DNA of 64,000 nucleotides, from positions 2,630,501-2,694,500 of the forward strand of contig CM075768.1 in NCBI GenBank assembly GCA_037974665.1, read 5' to 3'. This DNA comes from Ehretia macrophylla (lineage: Eukaryota; Streptophyta; Magnoliopsida; Boraginales; Ehretiaceae). This document shows positions 1-9,600 of the stretch, one piece after another. The notes under the pieces were generated by a model that worked only from the letters and a program-made list of their open reading frames with translations, did no database searches and was not told the DNA's origin. Numbering within the stretch: the first letter of the stretch is position 1; the number at the start of each line of letters is the position of its first letter. The translations under genes were made by a program, and so were the position numbers.

Positions 1-1468
1 GTCTTTATTCAAAAAGAATCTCATCCATTCATTTCAAATTCAAATGACTAGGATTGATGACATGGACAATCCTAGTCATCAATCTCTACATGCATATGCC
101 ACATATAATTATCTAGTCATTAATTTGCAATTCACCTTTTAACAACTAAACCGATGATGTGGCATTTCTCAAATTACATCATCATTATGCATATATATAT
201 ATATATTATTATTCTGCACATTCTAATCTCTATTAGAATTAATATATTGAAACTACTTTTTAATATTTACAGTTTGGCCTTAATAGTTTTGATAATTATA
301 ATTTGACCCCAAAACTTTTTAAAATTACACTTTTGGTCCAAATACCAATATAGATGACTCTTAACACCTTAAAGCAATCAACCACATTATACAAGCTCCT
401 AGTGAACTTATTCATGATACTTATTAGTGTGTGACCTTCTAGATTCATAATCGCGTACCAATGAAGGATCGATAAACCTCTTTTATCTATTTTGAAAATG
501 TCTCCGTCATTTACCGAAATACCCTCACGCTCATGAGTGACGCATTAGCAACGAACGAACCACGAGAATGTAAATGATAATGAAGACAACGTCTTTTATG
601 AATCCATTTAACTGTCGAGAATTAGGGTATAGTCTGATCCTTCTGTTAATAGTTCCCCGATCAGGAAAGGACCATAAAATGGTTAAGTCCACATCCGATA
701 CTATGTATAAATCTAAAATGGTGAAACGAGAGATGATTACCATGGAAAAACTCATTTTTATCACTTCATACTCGCCTTGGCCAATGACTTCCTCGTTTTC
801 CAACCGATCTCAAATATCATAGGACATCGTCTCACTCCAGAGGTCAATAGATCTTGTCTTGACAATTACCTGTCGATTCATACCATAAAACTAAAACGCG
901 AAAGGTCGTAACCTACCTTATGGAAGACGGGCATTGTCTAGATACATTACTTAGCCCCTGATATAACCGGCAGTCGCAATTTCTCAAGTCCGACGATTAA
1001 TTTGCACAATTCTCAACTAAATAGTAAACTATTAACTTGAAATCATGTAGTTTACTATTTATTGTCACATTCAATGAACCATACATAGACGATCACTCAT
1101 ATGTTTATTAGTCCACATCATCATACTGTTCAGGCACTTTGCATGCCATCCTTTATCATTAACATCATTATGTTAATCAAAGGTAATAACATATGATAAC
1201 CCATACTCGATTACTCTAGTCCCGGTTGAATAATCTGAAGGGCTATGAATTGATTCTCAACGCTTATCATATCGAAGAGAAAGTGTGAAATATCCTAAAC
1301 CCTTTTTAGAACATTTCTCTTCTTGGATAGACATTAGGGACATATTCATATCGAAGTAGAGAATACGAACATCCTACAAATAACATTGTGTATAAAACAC
1401 GTAAAACTATTCTTATTAAACCCTAATAAGGTCATCTCAAACTATAGCATTAGAGCATATCTCTAACA
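1..1468 (-). mobile_element. Unclassified LTR-like remnant, entering from the left edge
   Basis: No gene is visible here; the short open frames overlap on both strands and have no recognisable motif. Read on the minus strand, the segment begins at 1468 with TGTTAGAGATATGC, a TG start of the kind that opens many plant LTRs. Immediately to the right an unrelated LTR fragment begins. The stretch is AT rich, with a TA microsatellite near 190-208. It may be a long LTR whose other end lies outside the window. The family was not identified and no target duplication was seen. Confidence 0.3.
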
Positions 1469-2181
1469 ATAATGAAGGCCTACAAGTATTCATTAAGCTA
1501 GGAACATGCTAAAAGTGGTTAGAAAATGAGTGGAACTAATGTGTGTGTGAGTGTATGTGTGCATTTTGGGCCGAAATAGGTATTGGGTTTATCCCATTAG
1601 GCCTTGAAGCAAGGCAGGCCCTTGCCGTGGGCCTATGACACCTTCCCGTATCCCGAGCATGCTTAAAATGATAGTTAGTAGTATTGTGCGAAAATGCCTT
1701 GTTTTTGGTAAAAGATTGAGAAAGAACTAGTTAAGTGTTTGTCATGTTTTAATTGTGATAGCTTAGTGATTCTACCTTAATGAATGTGTTTAGCGAAATT
1801 AAAAGCCTTAGAACCCCGTACTTGCTTAGTGGAATGTTCAAGATCGAATGCAAGTTTCATGAATTAAATAGTGTCATAATAGCTATGTATGTAGTTTAAA
1901 GTAGATAGCGTATGTTTAATGATATTAGAGAATATGAATGATAACCTGTATGAGAATGGCCTCTTTTGTCACTTCTCACCTACGTGCATTTAGTGTAATC
2001 AATTGATAAGTGCTTCAATGCGGCTATGTGTTATGTGATATAAACTATTCTCAAGCGAACTAACAATGTTAATAAAAGTCTAGCGTAGCGAAGGTTGCAA
2101 CATTAAGCGTCGGCCTGTATGTTGTGATCACTAACTGGGTGGCAACGGCTTGCCAGTGGATGCTAACCCATCGAGGAATAG
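1469..2181 (+). mobile_element. LTR fragment E1, related to E2 at 18548-19972
   Basis: The last roughly 260 bases align by eye with 18800-19060: both carry 'ggcctcttttgtca', 'ctcaagcgaactaacaa', 'agcgtagcgaaggttgcaac' and the box GGCAA-CGG(G)C-TTGCC. Element A begins abruptly at 2182, so A appears to have inserted into this LTR; the continuation expected on the far side of A is not found in place. No coding sequence is seen. Confidence 0.5.
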
Positions 2182-2730
2182 TGTGAAACCCTACTTATCT
2201 GCTTTAACTTGATTTACGTGCTTTGTCTCGTTTTGCATGCATATGACCTGTTTATGTGCTATAGGGCCTAGAATGTTATACTTTTGATATCAATACTCCT
2301 AATACGTGCTAAATGTGCATTCATGAAATTTTCATAAAAAACGGAGTCAGAAATTTTATCGGTAATTTTTAGTGAATAGTATTTTTGAAACACGTCCGCT
2401 AAAATTTTGAAACTGGTCTTTTTAACCCTTCTAGACCTAGACCACGGACTTTAATAGACCTGTGTTTGATGAAAACGGTTTTAAAATTAGCTTAAGAATT
2501 TATTAGGGTTTTTACACCGACTTTTGCGAAAATCGAGTTTTAAGCCGACTCGGGTGAAATTGTTTGATTGTAAAACTTCTTGTCACCTAAAAATAATCTA
2601 ATTGAGCTATTTTGGGTGTTGAATAAATGTTTTGAACTTTTGTGATCAAGAAAATGCATTTAAAGTCAAGAAAACACAAAAATACTAACTTAAACTAACT
2701 TTGACTTTATTTAATTGTTGACCAAATAAG

Positions 2731-2738
2731 CTTATATC
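2731..2738 (+). promoter_or_regulatory. TATA-like box of LTR A
   Basis: The sequence cttatatc is followed by an A/C-rich stretch and then a GAGAGGGAGAAGAGAG purine run, a typical plant leader. The same arrangement is found in the B and F LTRs. The transcription start would be about 30 bases downstream. This is inferred from position and composition only. Confidence 0.35.
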
Positions 2739-4050
2739 ACCAACACACACTCACAAAGCACAAAAACACCCACAATTACACACACATTGCCGAGAGGGAG
2801 AAGAGAGAAAAAGAGAAAGAGTTTTCAAGGTTTTCAAAGCAAAAATTCAAAGAAAAACCTAGGTTTTGTCCGTAGAACTTCGTGCCGACTTGGATTCCGC
2901 TTGTTGGGCACACATTACATGCATTCCTAGGCATATATCGCATCAAAGGTGAGAGAAAAATTCTGGATCTCAAAACTCAACTTTTGTGTTTTTGCGTAGA
3001 ATTGAAAATCGAACCGTTAGAATTCTAATCTGATGTTAGATTATTGCTCCTTGCATGCTAGGGATCATTTAGCTGTAATACTACGAGTTTTTATCGGTTG
3101 TAGCATAATTTTTATTTTATGGGTATTTAAATTTGATTAAATTGTTCAATGTTGATTAAATTGAGTTGTGTTGATCGGAATTGATTGCCGTCGATTTCTA
3201 AATGTTTGATAATTACATGGTAGCGCCGTTGTAATGCCGAATTTTTGATTATGATGTTTGGGTGAAAATCCAAAAAATTCAGCCTTGACACCTTAGGGTT
3301 TTAGGGTTATCGGGCATGATTTGAAGGTGTTATGGTGGTTTTCTGAGGGGGCTAATGTAGTTGGTTAAATAGGTGGGTGTTTGAAACTGATTTGGAGTTG
3401 TTTGGATTAGTAGAATGTAAGATATGATTAATTGAAGTTTAGGTTATCTTTCTTTAAAATGTTAGATTGAGCCTTAGTTGATTGGGTGTGGGTTGAGTGA
3501 TTGAATTGTGAGTTGTTGATGGGTAAATTAGAGTTTGAATGTGTGTTTAATGCATGTTCGGTTAGATGGCCTACTTTGTCATCTAACTTAGTTATTTGTT
3601 GTCTAATTGATTATTGATGCTAGTATTGATGAGTAGATGATTATTGATTGATGATTGATTGATTATTGATGATTGTTATGGAGTCTTGGTATGTGTGTGC
3701 CATCTCTCGGACAACGTTGGGCTGTCGGGTTGAAAACGGCATGACTGCCAGAGACTACCCCCAGCTCGCATGACGGAGGTGTCATGGAGGGAGGGGCTAG
3801 TGAGGTACCTTGGGTGTGTGAGTAATGGGGAGTTACAAGAAGAATGGTTGAGATCGTGATGGTGTTTAGAGCTACACCAACTAGAGTATCCTTTATTGAA
3901 TGGTTATATAGTTATGTGATGATAGTATTATTTATGTTATTGTGTGTTTACTGACTCAAAGGATTATTCCAAGGAGTTTGGTAGACCTTGCTCGAGATCT
4001 ATCGGATCCTCACTGGGCTTATTTTATATAAGCTCACTCTCTATTATTGC

Positions 4051-4161
4051 ATGCTTACAGGTGTACTTTCGTAAGATTATGGGTACGTGCCTCCTGAAGA
4101 GGAGAATGTGGAAAACGTGTCTTACGTGGATGAGTCCTATGTTCCAGAGTCTTATCCGTGA
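4051..4161 (+). CDS. LTR small reading frame, copy in A (broken)
   Basis: Thirty-seven codons from ATG to TGA within the 5' LTR, with an internal TAA at codon 8 where the B and F copies have CAA or CAG. Past that stop it keeps the same acidic, tyrosine-rich C-terminal pattern (DYGYVPPE near codons 9-16, YVDESYV near 25-31, SYP then stop). The start overlaps a splice-acceptor-like ttacag/gt. Function unknown; it matches no family I recognise. Support comes from comparison with the other LTR copies (see findings). Confidence 0.35.
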
Positions 4162-4579
4162 TGTCGTACATGTTTTATTATCTTGTAAATTAACTTAGTA
4201 GACTTTTATCGGCTTTGTAGTTTCTAATGTATAAGATGTTGATAAGTTAATGAATTAGTTGATGTTGTCTTAGTAGCCTTTCTTTTGTTTATGATTAGGT
4301 TGCTAGATTGGCTCAATATGTTTTTGTATTGTATATTAAGGTTTATGTATTATGTTGGAACGGATGCGTGTAACGAGGAATGATTATTGTATAATATAGT
4401 TATGATGTATGTTGTATTTATTGATGAGTTACTTGTTGTATGGTTGTGGAGTTAATGTATGTTGTTCTATTGAGGTTGGGTTAGGACCTCGGTATCCTAT
4501 TTACTGTCGTTATACTGCCGAAATTTCGTTGCGTCTTGATTGATTATAGGAGGGGTCGAGTTGGGGCGTGACATTTAAG

Positions 4580-4591
4580 TGGTATCAGAGC
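4580..4591 (+). other. Primer binding site of A
   Basis: TGGTATCAGAGC, six bases after the LTR end. This is the common plant PBS complementary to the 3' end of initiator methionine tRNA, where minus-strand DNA synthesis would begin. Confidence 0.9.
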
Positions 4592-4842
4592 TCATGTTAG
4601 TTGTCAGACGGGGTATTCTCGGAATGTGGGTAATGGTCTTAGCATGAAAGTATGTATGAAAAGAAAGGAAAGTGAAAAATGTGTTAACATGATTAAGTGA
4701 TAAGTGATTATGTGATTAAAGTGCTTATGTGATTATGTGAACAATTTGTTTATGTGTTTTACATGAGTTTGTTGATTAGGTGTTAATAATTGTTTATAAT
4801 CTATTTACGTGCTATAACTGTGCTAACTCTTTGATTAGTAGA

Positions 4843-6099
4843 ATGGCCGGTCGACTGAGAACCAGAGGTAGGCCTGAGATGACTGATGAGACTCCGGGTA
4901 ACGCAGCACCGGGCCGTGGTAGGGATGATGACCGATTAGGGGCAGCTATGGAGAGGATTGCAGAGTTAGTGGCTAGTCAGACACAGTTATTAGCAGGGCA
5001 GGCTGCCCAGAATCAGGCTATGCAGGCTCAGCTATTGAATATTCAGGGTGGTAACCACGGGCGTGGTACCCTGAAGGAGTTTTTAGGATATCACCCACCG
5101 AGATTTCAGGGGGAGCCGGATGATAGGAAGGCGGAGGCATGGATTAGCAAGTTGGAGAAGATTTATGATCCACTTGGCTATACTGATGAGCAGAGGGTCT
5201 CTTTTGCCGTGTACTTGTTAGATAACGAGGCAGAGGAGTGGTGGCGCACGGTAAGGACTAGCTGGGAGGCACAGGGTATTCCTTATATTTGGGGTACCTT
5301 TCTGATGGCTTTCCGGGCAAAATATGTCCCGAGGATTGTGAGGGAACGGAGAGAGGCAGAGTTTCTAGCCTTGGTCCAGGGAAATGCTACAGTGGCTCAA
5401 TATGAGGCCACATTTACTCGATTGTCCCGGTATGCACCGGAGTATATGGCAGACGAGGAGCGGAGGACTCGCAGATTTATGTTGGGGTTGAGGTCCGAGA
5501 TTCAGGATGTGATGGCACTGAATCGGTATGATATTTTCACCGAGGCTTTTGAGGCAGCTTCCAGACTAGAGAAGAGAAAGGGCGATCAGCTTGTTTCTAG
5601 TCAGCCCAGTAAGAGGCCGTATCAGCCGCAGTATCAGCAGGGCACGTATAGGCCTCCCGTACAGCAGGTTGGGTTCAGGCCACCAGTGCAGCAGGGTTCT
5701 TTTAGGTCACCGGGTCAGCAGAGTTACTATCGGCCTCAGTTTCAGCAGGGGCCATATCAGGTTCAGACTCAGTATAGGCCAACCCAGTCACAGGGTCAGT
5801 ACAGGCCTAGTATGGTGAGACCTCAGTAGCAGGCTGTTTCAGCTGTTTCTTTAGCTTCTGGTTCTTCCAAGGGCAGTGTTAGTGCCACATCATCGCAGTG
5901 TAATTACTGCAAGTGCCCAGGGCATATGGAGTCCGACTGCAGGGTAAAGGCAGGGACATGTTTGGGTTGTGGTAGCAGCCAGCATAGGGTGAAGGATTGC
6001 CCTAGATATTCGAGGGCTGAGGGTCAGGCAGCGACTTAGGGTTACTAGGGTAGACCTGTGGCTAGTGCACCTCAGCAGTATCAGTGGGTTCAAGCTCGG
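4843..6099 (+). pseudogene. gag: gag of element A (capsid, nucleocapsid)
   Basis: Structural polyprotein that would package the element's RNA in cytoplasmic particles. I take the ATG at 4843 because B and F start at the equivalent ATG just after a (T/A)GTAGA context; in-frame codons extend about 20 residues upstream. It has an Arg-rich N-terminus, a central retrotransposon gag domain (about residues 100-250, with EEWW and RFMLGLR motifs), a Gln-rich tail of repeated QQG.(Y/F)R units, and two CX2CX4HX4C zinc knuckles near 5900-6000. Stops at 5827, 6037 and 6046 are each CAG to TAG compared with element B. The frame continues without shift into protease. Confidence 0.85.
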
Positions 6100-6831
6100 G
6101 CCTACGCAGTTGACTTAGAGGAGATGCCTGAGGAGACTGCAGTTGTGGAAGGTAACTTCCTTATACTTGATCAACTTGTTAAAGTGTTGATTGATTCTGG
6201 TGCTACACATTCTTTCATTACTCCTGCTTGAGTGCAACGTGTTAATTTGCAACCTGAAAGATTGCCTTATGTGGTTGAGATTAGTATTTCTTTGACTGAT
6301 AAGTATGTTACTGGCTTAGTATGTAAGGATTGTATAATATATGTTAAGGGGCATAATTTTCCTTCGGACCTTATTTTATTTCCTATCCGGGGGTATGATG
6401 TTATCTTGGGTATGGATTGGCTTTCTAAGTATGATGCCCAGTTGAACTGTAGAACCAAGGTAGTACAGTTTCGTTTGCCAAATCAGCCAGTAGTTGAGGT
6501 AGTAGGGAACCGGGGTGCAAATACGAGTTTTGTTATCTCAGCAACTAAAGCCGTTAAGTTGGTGAGTAAGGGGTGTTCAGGTTATCTGGCTTATCTGATC
6601 AACAAGCCATCTGATAAGCTACAGCTAGAGGAAGTCCCTATTATTTGGGAATATCCCAATGTATTTCCTGAGGAGTTGCCAGGGTTACTGCCAGAGAGAG
6701 ATGTAGAGTTTGTGATTAATCTTATTCCCGGTACTCAACCTATTTCTAAATCAGCGTACCGGATGGCACCAGCTGAGTTGAAGGAGTTGAAGAGTCAATT
6801 GCAGGAGTTATTGGAGAAGGGATTCATTTAG
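6100..6831 (+). pseudogene. pol: Aspartic protease region of element A
   Basis: Would cleave the Gag-Pol polyprotein. The retropepsin active-site motif appears as [10 protein letters not shown] at about 6187-6216, followed by a flap-like segment and the ILGMDWL motif near 6400-6420. The segment after it ([14 protein letters not shown]) is the usual linker to reverse transcriptase. A TGA at 6229 (TGT in B) and a TAG at 6829 (CAG in B) break the frame, which is otherwise continuous with gag. Confidence 0.85.
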
Positions 6832-8052
6832 CAGAGTTCTTCACCTTGGGGAGCTCCTGTTTTATTTGTGAAGAAGAAGGATGGTACCTTGAGATTGTGT
6901 ATTGATTACCGTGGTTTGAATCAGGTGACCATCAAGAACAAGTATCCTTTGCCACTGATTGACGAGTTATTCGATCAACTTCAGGGAGCCAAAGTCTATT
7001 CTAAATTTGATTTGAGGCAGGGGTATTATCAGCTTCGGATTCGCACGGAGGATGTTCTGAAGTCTGCCTTCAGGACTCGGTACGGGCATTATGAGTTCGT
7101 AGTTATGCCCATTGGTTTAACTAATGCACCGGCATCATTCATGGATCTTATGTATCGGGTTTTCCAGCCGTATTTAGACCAGTTCGTGGTAATCTTTATT
7201 GATGATATCTTGGTCTATTCTAAATCTGAATCGGAGCACGAGCAACATCTACGGCTTGTCTTACAGAAGCTGCAGGAGCATCAGTTGTTTGCCAAGTTCA
7301 GCAAATGTGAATTTTGGCTGCAACGCATATCTTTTCTTGGCCATGTTATTACACAGAGCGGTATCTCTGTAGATCCTACTAAGATTGAGGTGGTGATGTC
7401 TTGGAAACGACCAGAGAATGTTTCTGAGGTGCGTAGCGTTCTTGCCTTCGCGGGTAATTATCGTAGGTTTGTCATAGACTTCCCGAAGATTGCTGGGCCA
7501 CTTTCTAAGTTGCGTCAGAAACGGACTATCTTTAATTGGGATGAGAAGTGTGAGAGTGGGTTTCAGGAGTTGCAAAAAAGGTTGACTACTGCTCCAGTAC
7601 TTACTCTACCAGAGGGGACTGATAATATGGTTGTTTATAGTGATGCATCCAAGGAGGGCTTGGGATGTGTTCTTATGCAGGATGGCCGAGTTATTGCCTA
7701 TGCTTCCCGGAAGTTGAAGCCTTATGAGGTGAATTATCCGACTCATGATCTTGAGTTGGCAGCAGTTGTCTTCTCACTGAAGAAGTGGCGTCATTATCTG
7801 TGGGGCAGTAAGTTTGAGATTTTCACTGATCATTAGAGTCTGAAGTACTTGTTCTCACAGAAGGAGTTGAATATGCGCCAGTGGAGGTGGATGGAGCTTC
7901 TTGGAGATTATAATTGTTCTATCAATTATCTGTCTGGCAAGGCAAATGTTGTAGCAGATGCTCTTAGCCGGAAGGTGAGTATTTCTTGTTTAGCGGTCAA
8001 GAAATGGGAGGTTCTTGAGGAATTCACTTATTGGAGACCAGAGTTGACTTAG
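6832..8052 (+). pseudogene. pol: Reverse transcriptase and RNase H of element A
   Basis: Reverse transcriptase begins with the [16 protein letters not shown] segment and contains [19 protein letters not shown], the catalytic [12 protein letters not shown] box at about 7189-7224, and the SFLGH motif. RNase H follows, with YSDAS near 7635-7650, the [10 protein letters not shown] segment and FTDH near 7825-7835, supplying the expected acidic residues. A TAG at 7834 replaces Lys and a TAG at 8050 is CAG to TAG. No frameshift is seen, so decay is by point mutation only. Confidence 0.9.
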
Positions 8053-9600
8053 GTTGGGGTGATGTGTTCACATCTCCGTATTCAGCCTTTATTGTTGTCT
8101 CAGATCAGAGAAGCTCAACAACTTGATGTTAAACTTCAGAAGATCAAGGATCAGGTCACGGATGATCAGTCTGACTTTAAACTGCATGAGGATGGTATTC
8201 TTCGGTTTTGGAATAGGGTTTGTGTTCCCGATGAACCGGGCTTGAGGCGAGGTATTCTGGAGGAAGCTCACAATTCTAAATATACTATTCATCCCGGTGG
8301 AACCAAGATGTATCAGGATTTGAAGCAACATTTTTGGTGGAATAACATGAAGAGGGAGGTTGCCCAGTTCGTGTCTAGATGTTTGACTTGTCAGAGGGTG
8401 AAAGCCGAGCATCAACGACCAGCAGGTTTGCTTCAGTCGTTAGCTATACCACAGTGGAAATGGGAGCATATTACGATGGACTTCGTCATTGGTTTGCCTA
8501 GAACACCGAGGGGTAATGATGCAGTTTGGGTTGTCGTAGATCGTTTGACGAAGACAGCTCATTGTATTTCGATGAAGATGGGAGATAAGGTTACAAAGTT
8601 GACGGATCTTTATTTGGATCAGATTGTTAGACTTCACGGGATTCCATCTAGTATTGTCTCAGATCGAGATCCTCGATTTACTTCTCGTTTGTGGGAGAAA
8701 CTTCAGGAGACCTTAGATACTCAGTTGAACTTCAGTACTGCGTATCATCCACAAACTGACGGTCAATCTGAGCGAACTATTCAGATTCTGGAGGATATGC
8801 TTAGGGCTTGTGTTCTGGATTTCGGGAAGAACTGGGAGAAACATCTACCACTTGCCTAGTTTGCCTATAACAATAGTTATCAAGCTACTATTGGGATGGC
8901 ACCTTTCGCAGCTCTTTACGGTCATAAGTGCCGTTCACCTTTATATTGGGACGAGGTATGAGAGATGAAGACTATTGATCCGACTATCAGGCCAGAGCTT
9001 CTAGAAAAGATTGAGAATGTTCAGTTGATCAGGCAGAGAATGCTTACGGCGCAGAGTAGATTCAAGAGTTATGCTGATAAGCGTCGTCGGGATTTGGAGT
9101 TTGCAGTCGGAGATCGGGTTTTCTTGAGATTGTCTCCTCGTAAGGGGTTTGTTCGTTATGGTAAAGGTGGAAAGCTGAGTCCCAGATTTGTTGGGCCGTT
9201 TGAGATTACCGGCAGGGTTGGTAAGTTGGCATATCGGTTGGCTTTACCGGAGAACTTCTCTAATGTCCACGATGTATTTCACGTGTCTAATTTGCGGAAA
9301 TATAATCTGGATCCTTCACATATTCTTGAGCTAGAGCCGTTACAACTTCATGAGAATCTGACTTATGACGAGCGTCCGATTCGTATTCTTGATCAGATGG
9401 AACGAGAGTTGAGGTCGAAGAAGATTCCGATGGTTAAGGTATTGTGGAAGCATCACGGCATTGAGAAAGCTACTTGGGAGAGACGGGATCAGATACAGCA
9501 GCAGTACCCAAATTTGTTCAGTACATCAAGTAAGAATTTCGAGGGCGAAATTTCTTTAAGGGGGGAGAATGTGAAACCCCACTTATCTGCTTTAACTTGA
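8053..9600 (+). pseudogene. pol: Integrase and chromodomain of element A
   Basis: Integrase would join element cDNA to chromosomal DNA in the nucleus. The HHCC zinc site is visible (HNSKYTIH, then CLTC near 8384-8395). The DDE triad is Asp in MDFVIGLP, Asp in VSDRDPRF and Glu in TDGQSERT. The C-terminus is a chromodomain-like segment ([16 protein letters not shown], about 9430-9490) that in this clade directs insertion to heterochromatin. Stops at 8857 and 8959. The frame runs past the polypurine tract and ends inside the 3' LTR at 9598-9600. Confidence 0.9.
9554..9569 (+). other. Polypurine tract of A
   Basis: ctttaaggggggagaa lies directly before the 3' LTR TGTGAAACCCC. It would prime plus-strand DNA synthesis. 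Confidence 0.85.

Larger units (their letters stand above)
2182..4573 (+). repeat. 5' LTR of element A (2392 bp)
   Basis: Starts TGTGAAACCC and ends GGGGCGTGACA directly before the PBS; its first 760 bases repeat at 9570. Ordered landmarks inside: TATA-like 2731-2738, splice-donor-like AAG/GTGAGAG with GT at 2949-2950, a GACA..TGTC hairpin near 3709-3727, a CATGAC-GGAGGT-GTCATG hairpin at 3769-3786, a GGGCTTAT-ATAAGCTC hairpin at 4015-4035, an acceptor-like CAG/G at 4060, and a small reading frame at 4051-4161. Confidence 0.9.

Noticed and set aside
2776-2973. LTR leader minus-strand frame repeated in A, F and at 10164-10469, 46651-46854, 60402-60638
   Set aside because: It is conserved only because the LTRs are; it is antisense to the leader and shows no codon-level pattern that I could see.
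7261-8637. Minus-strand open frames opposite pol of A, and equivalents in B and F (33642-33869, 34949-35404, 48030-48578, 49577-49804)
   Set aside because: They mirror the pol reading frame in every element and lose support wherever the sense frame is clear; typical antisense shadows.
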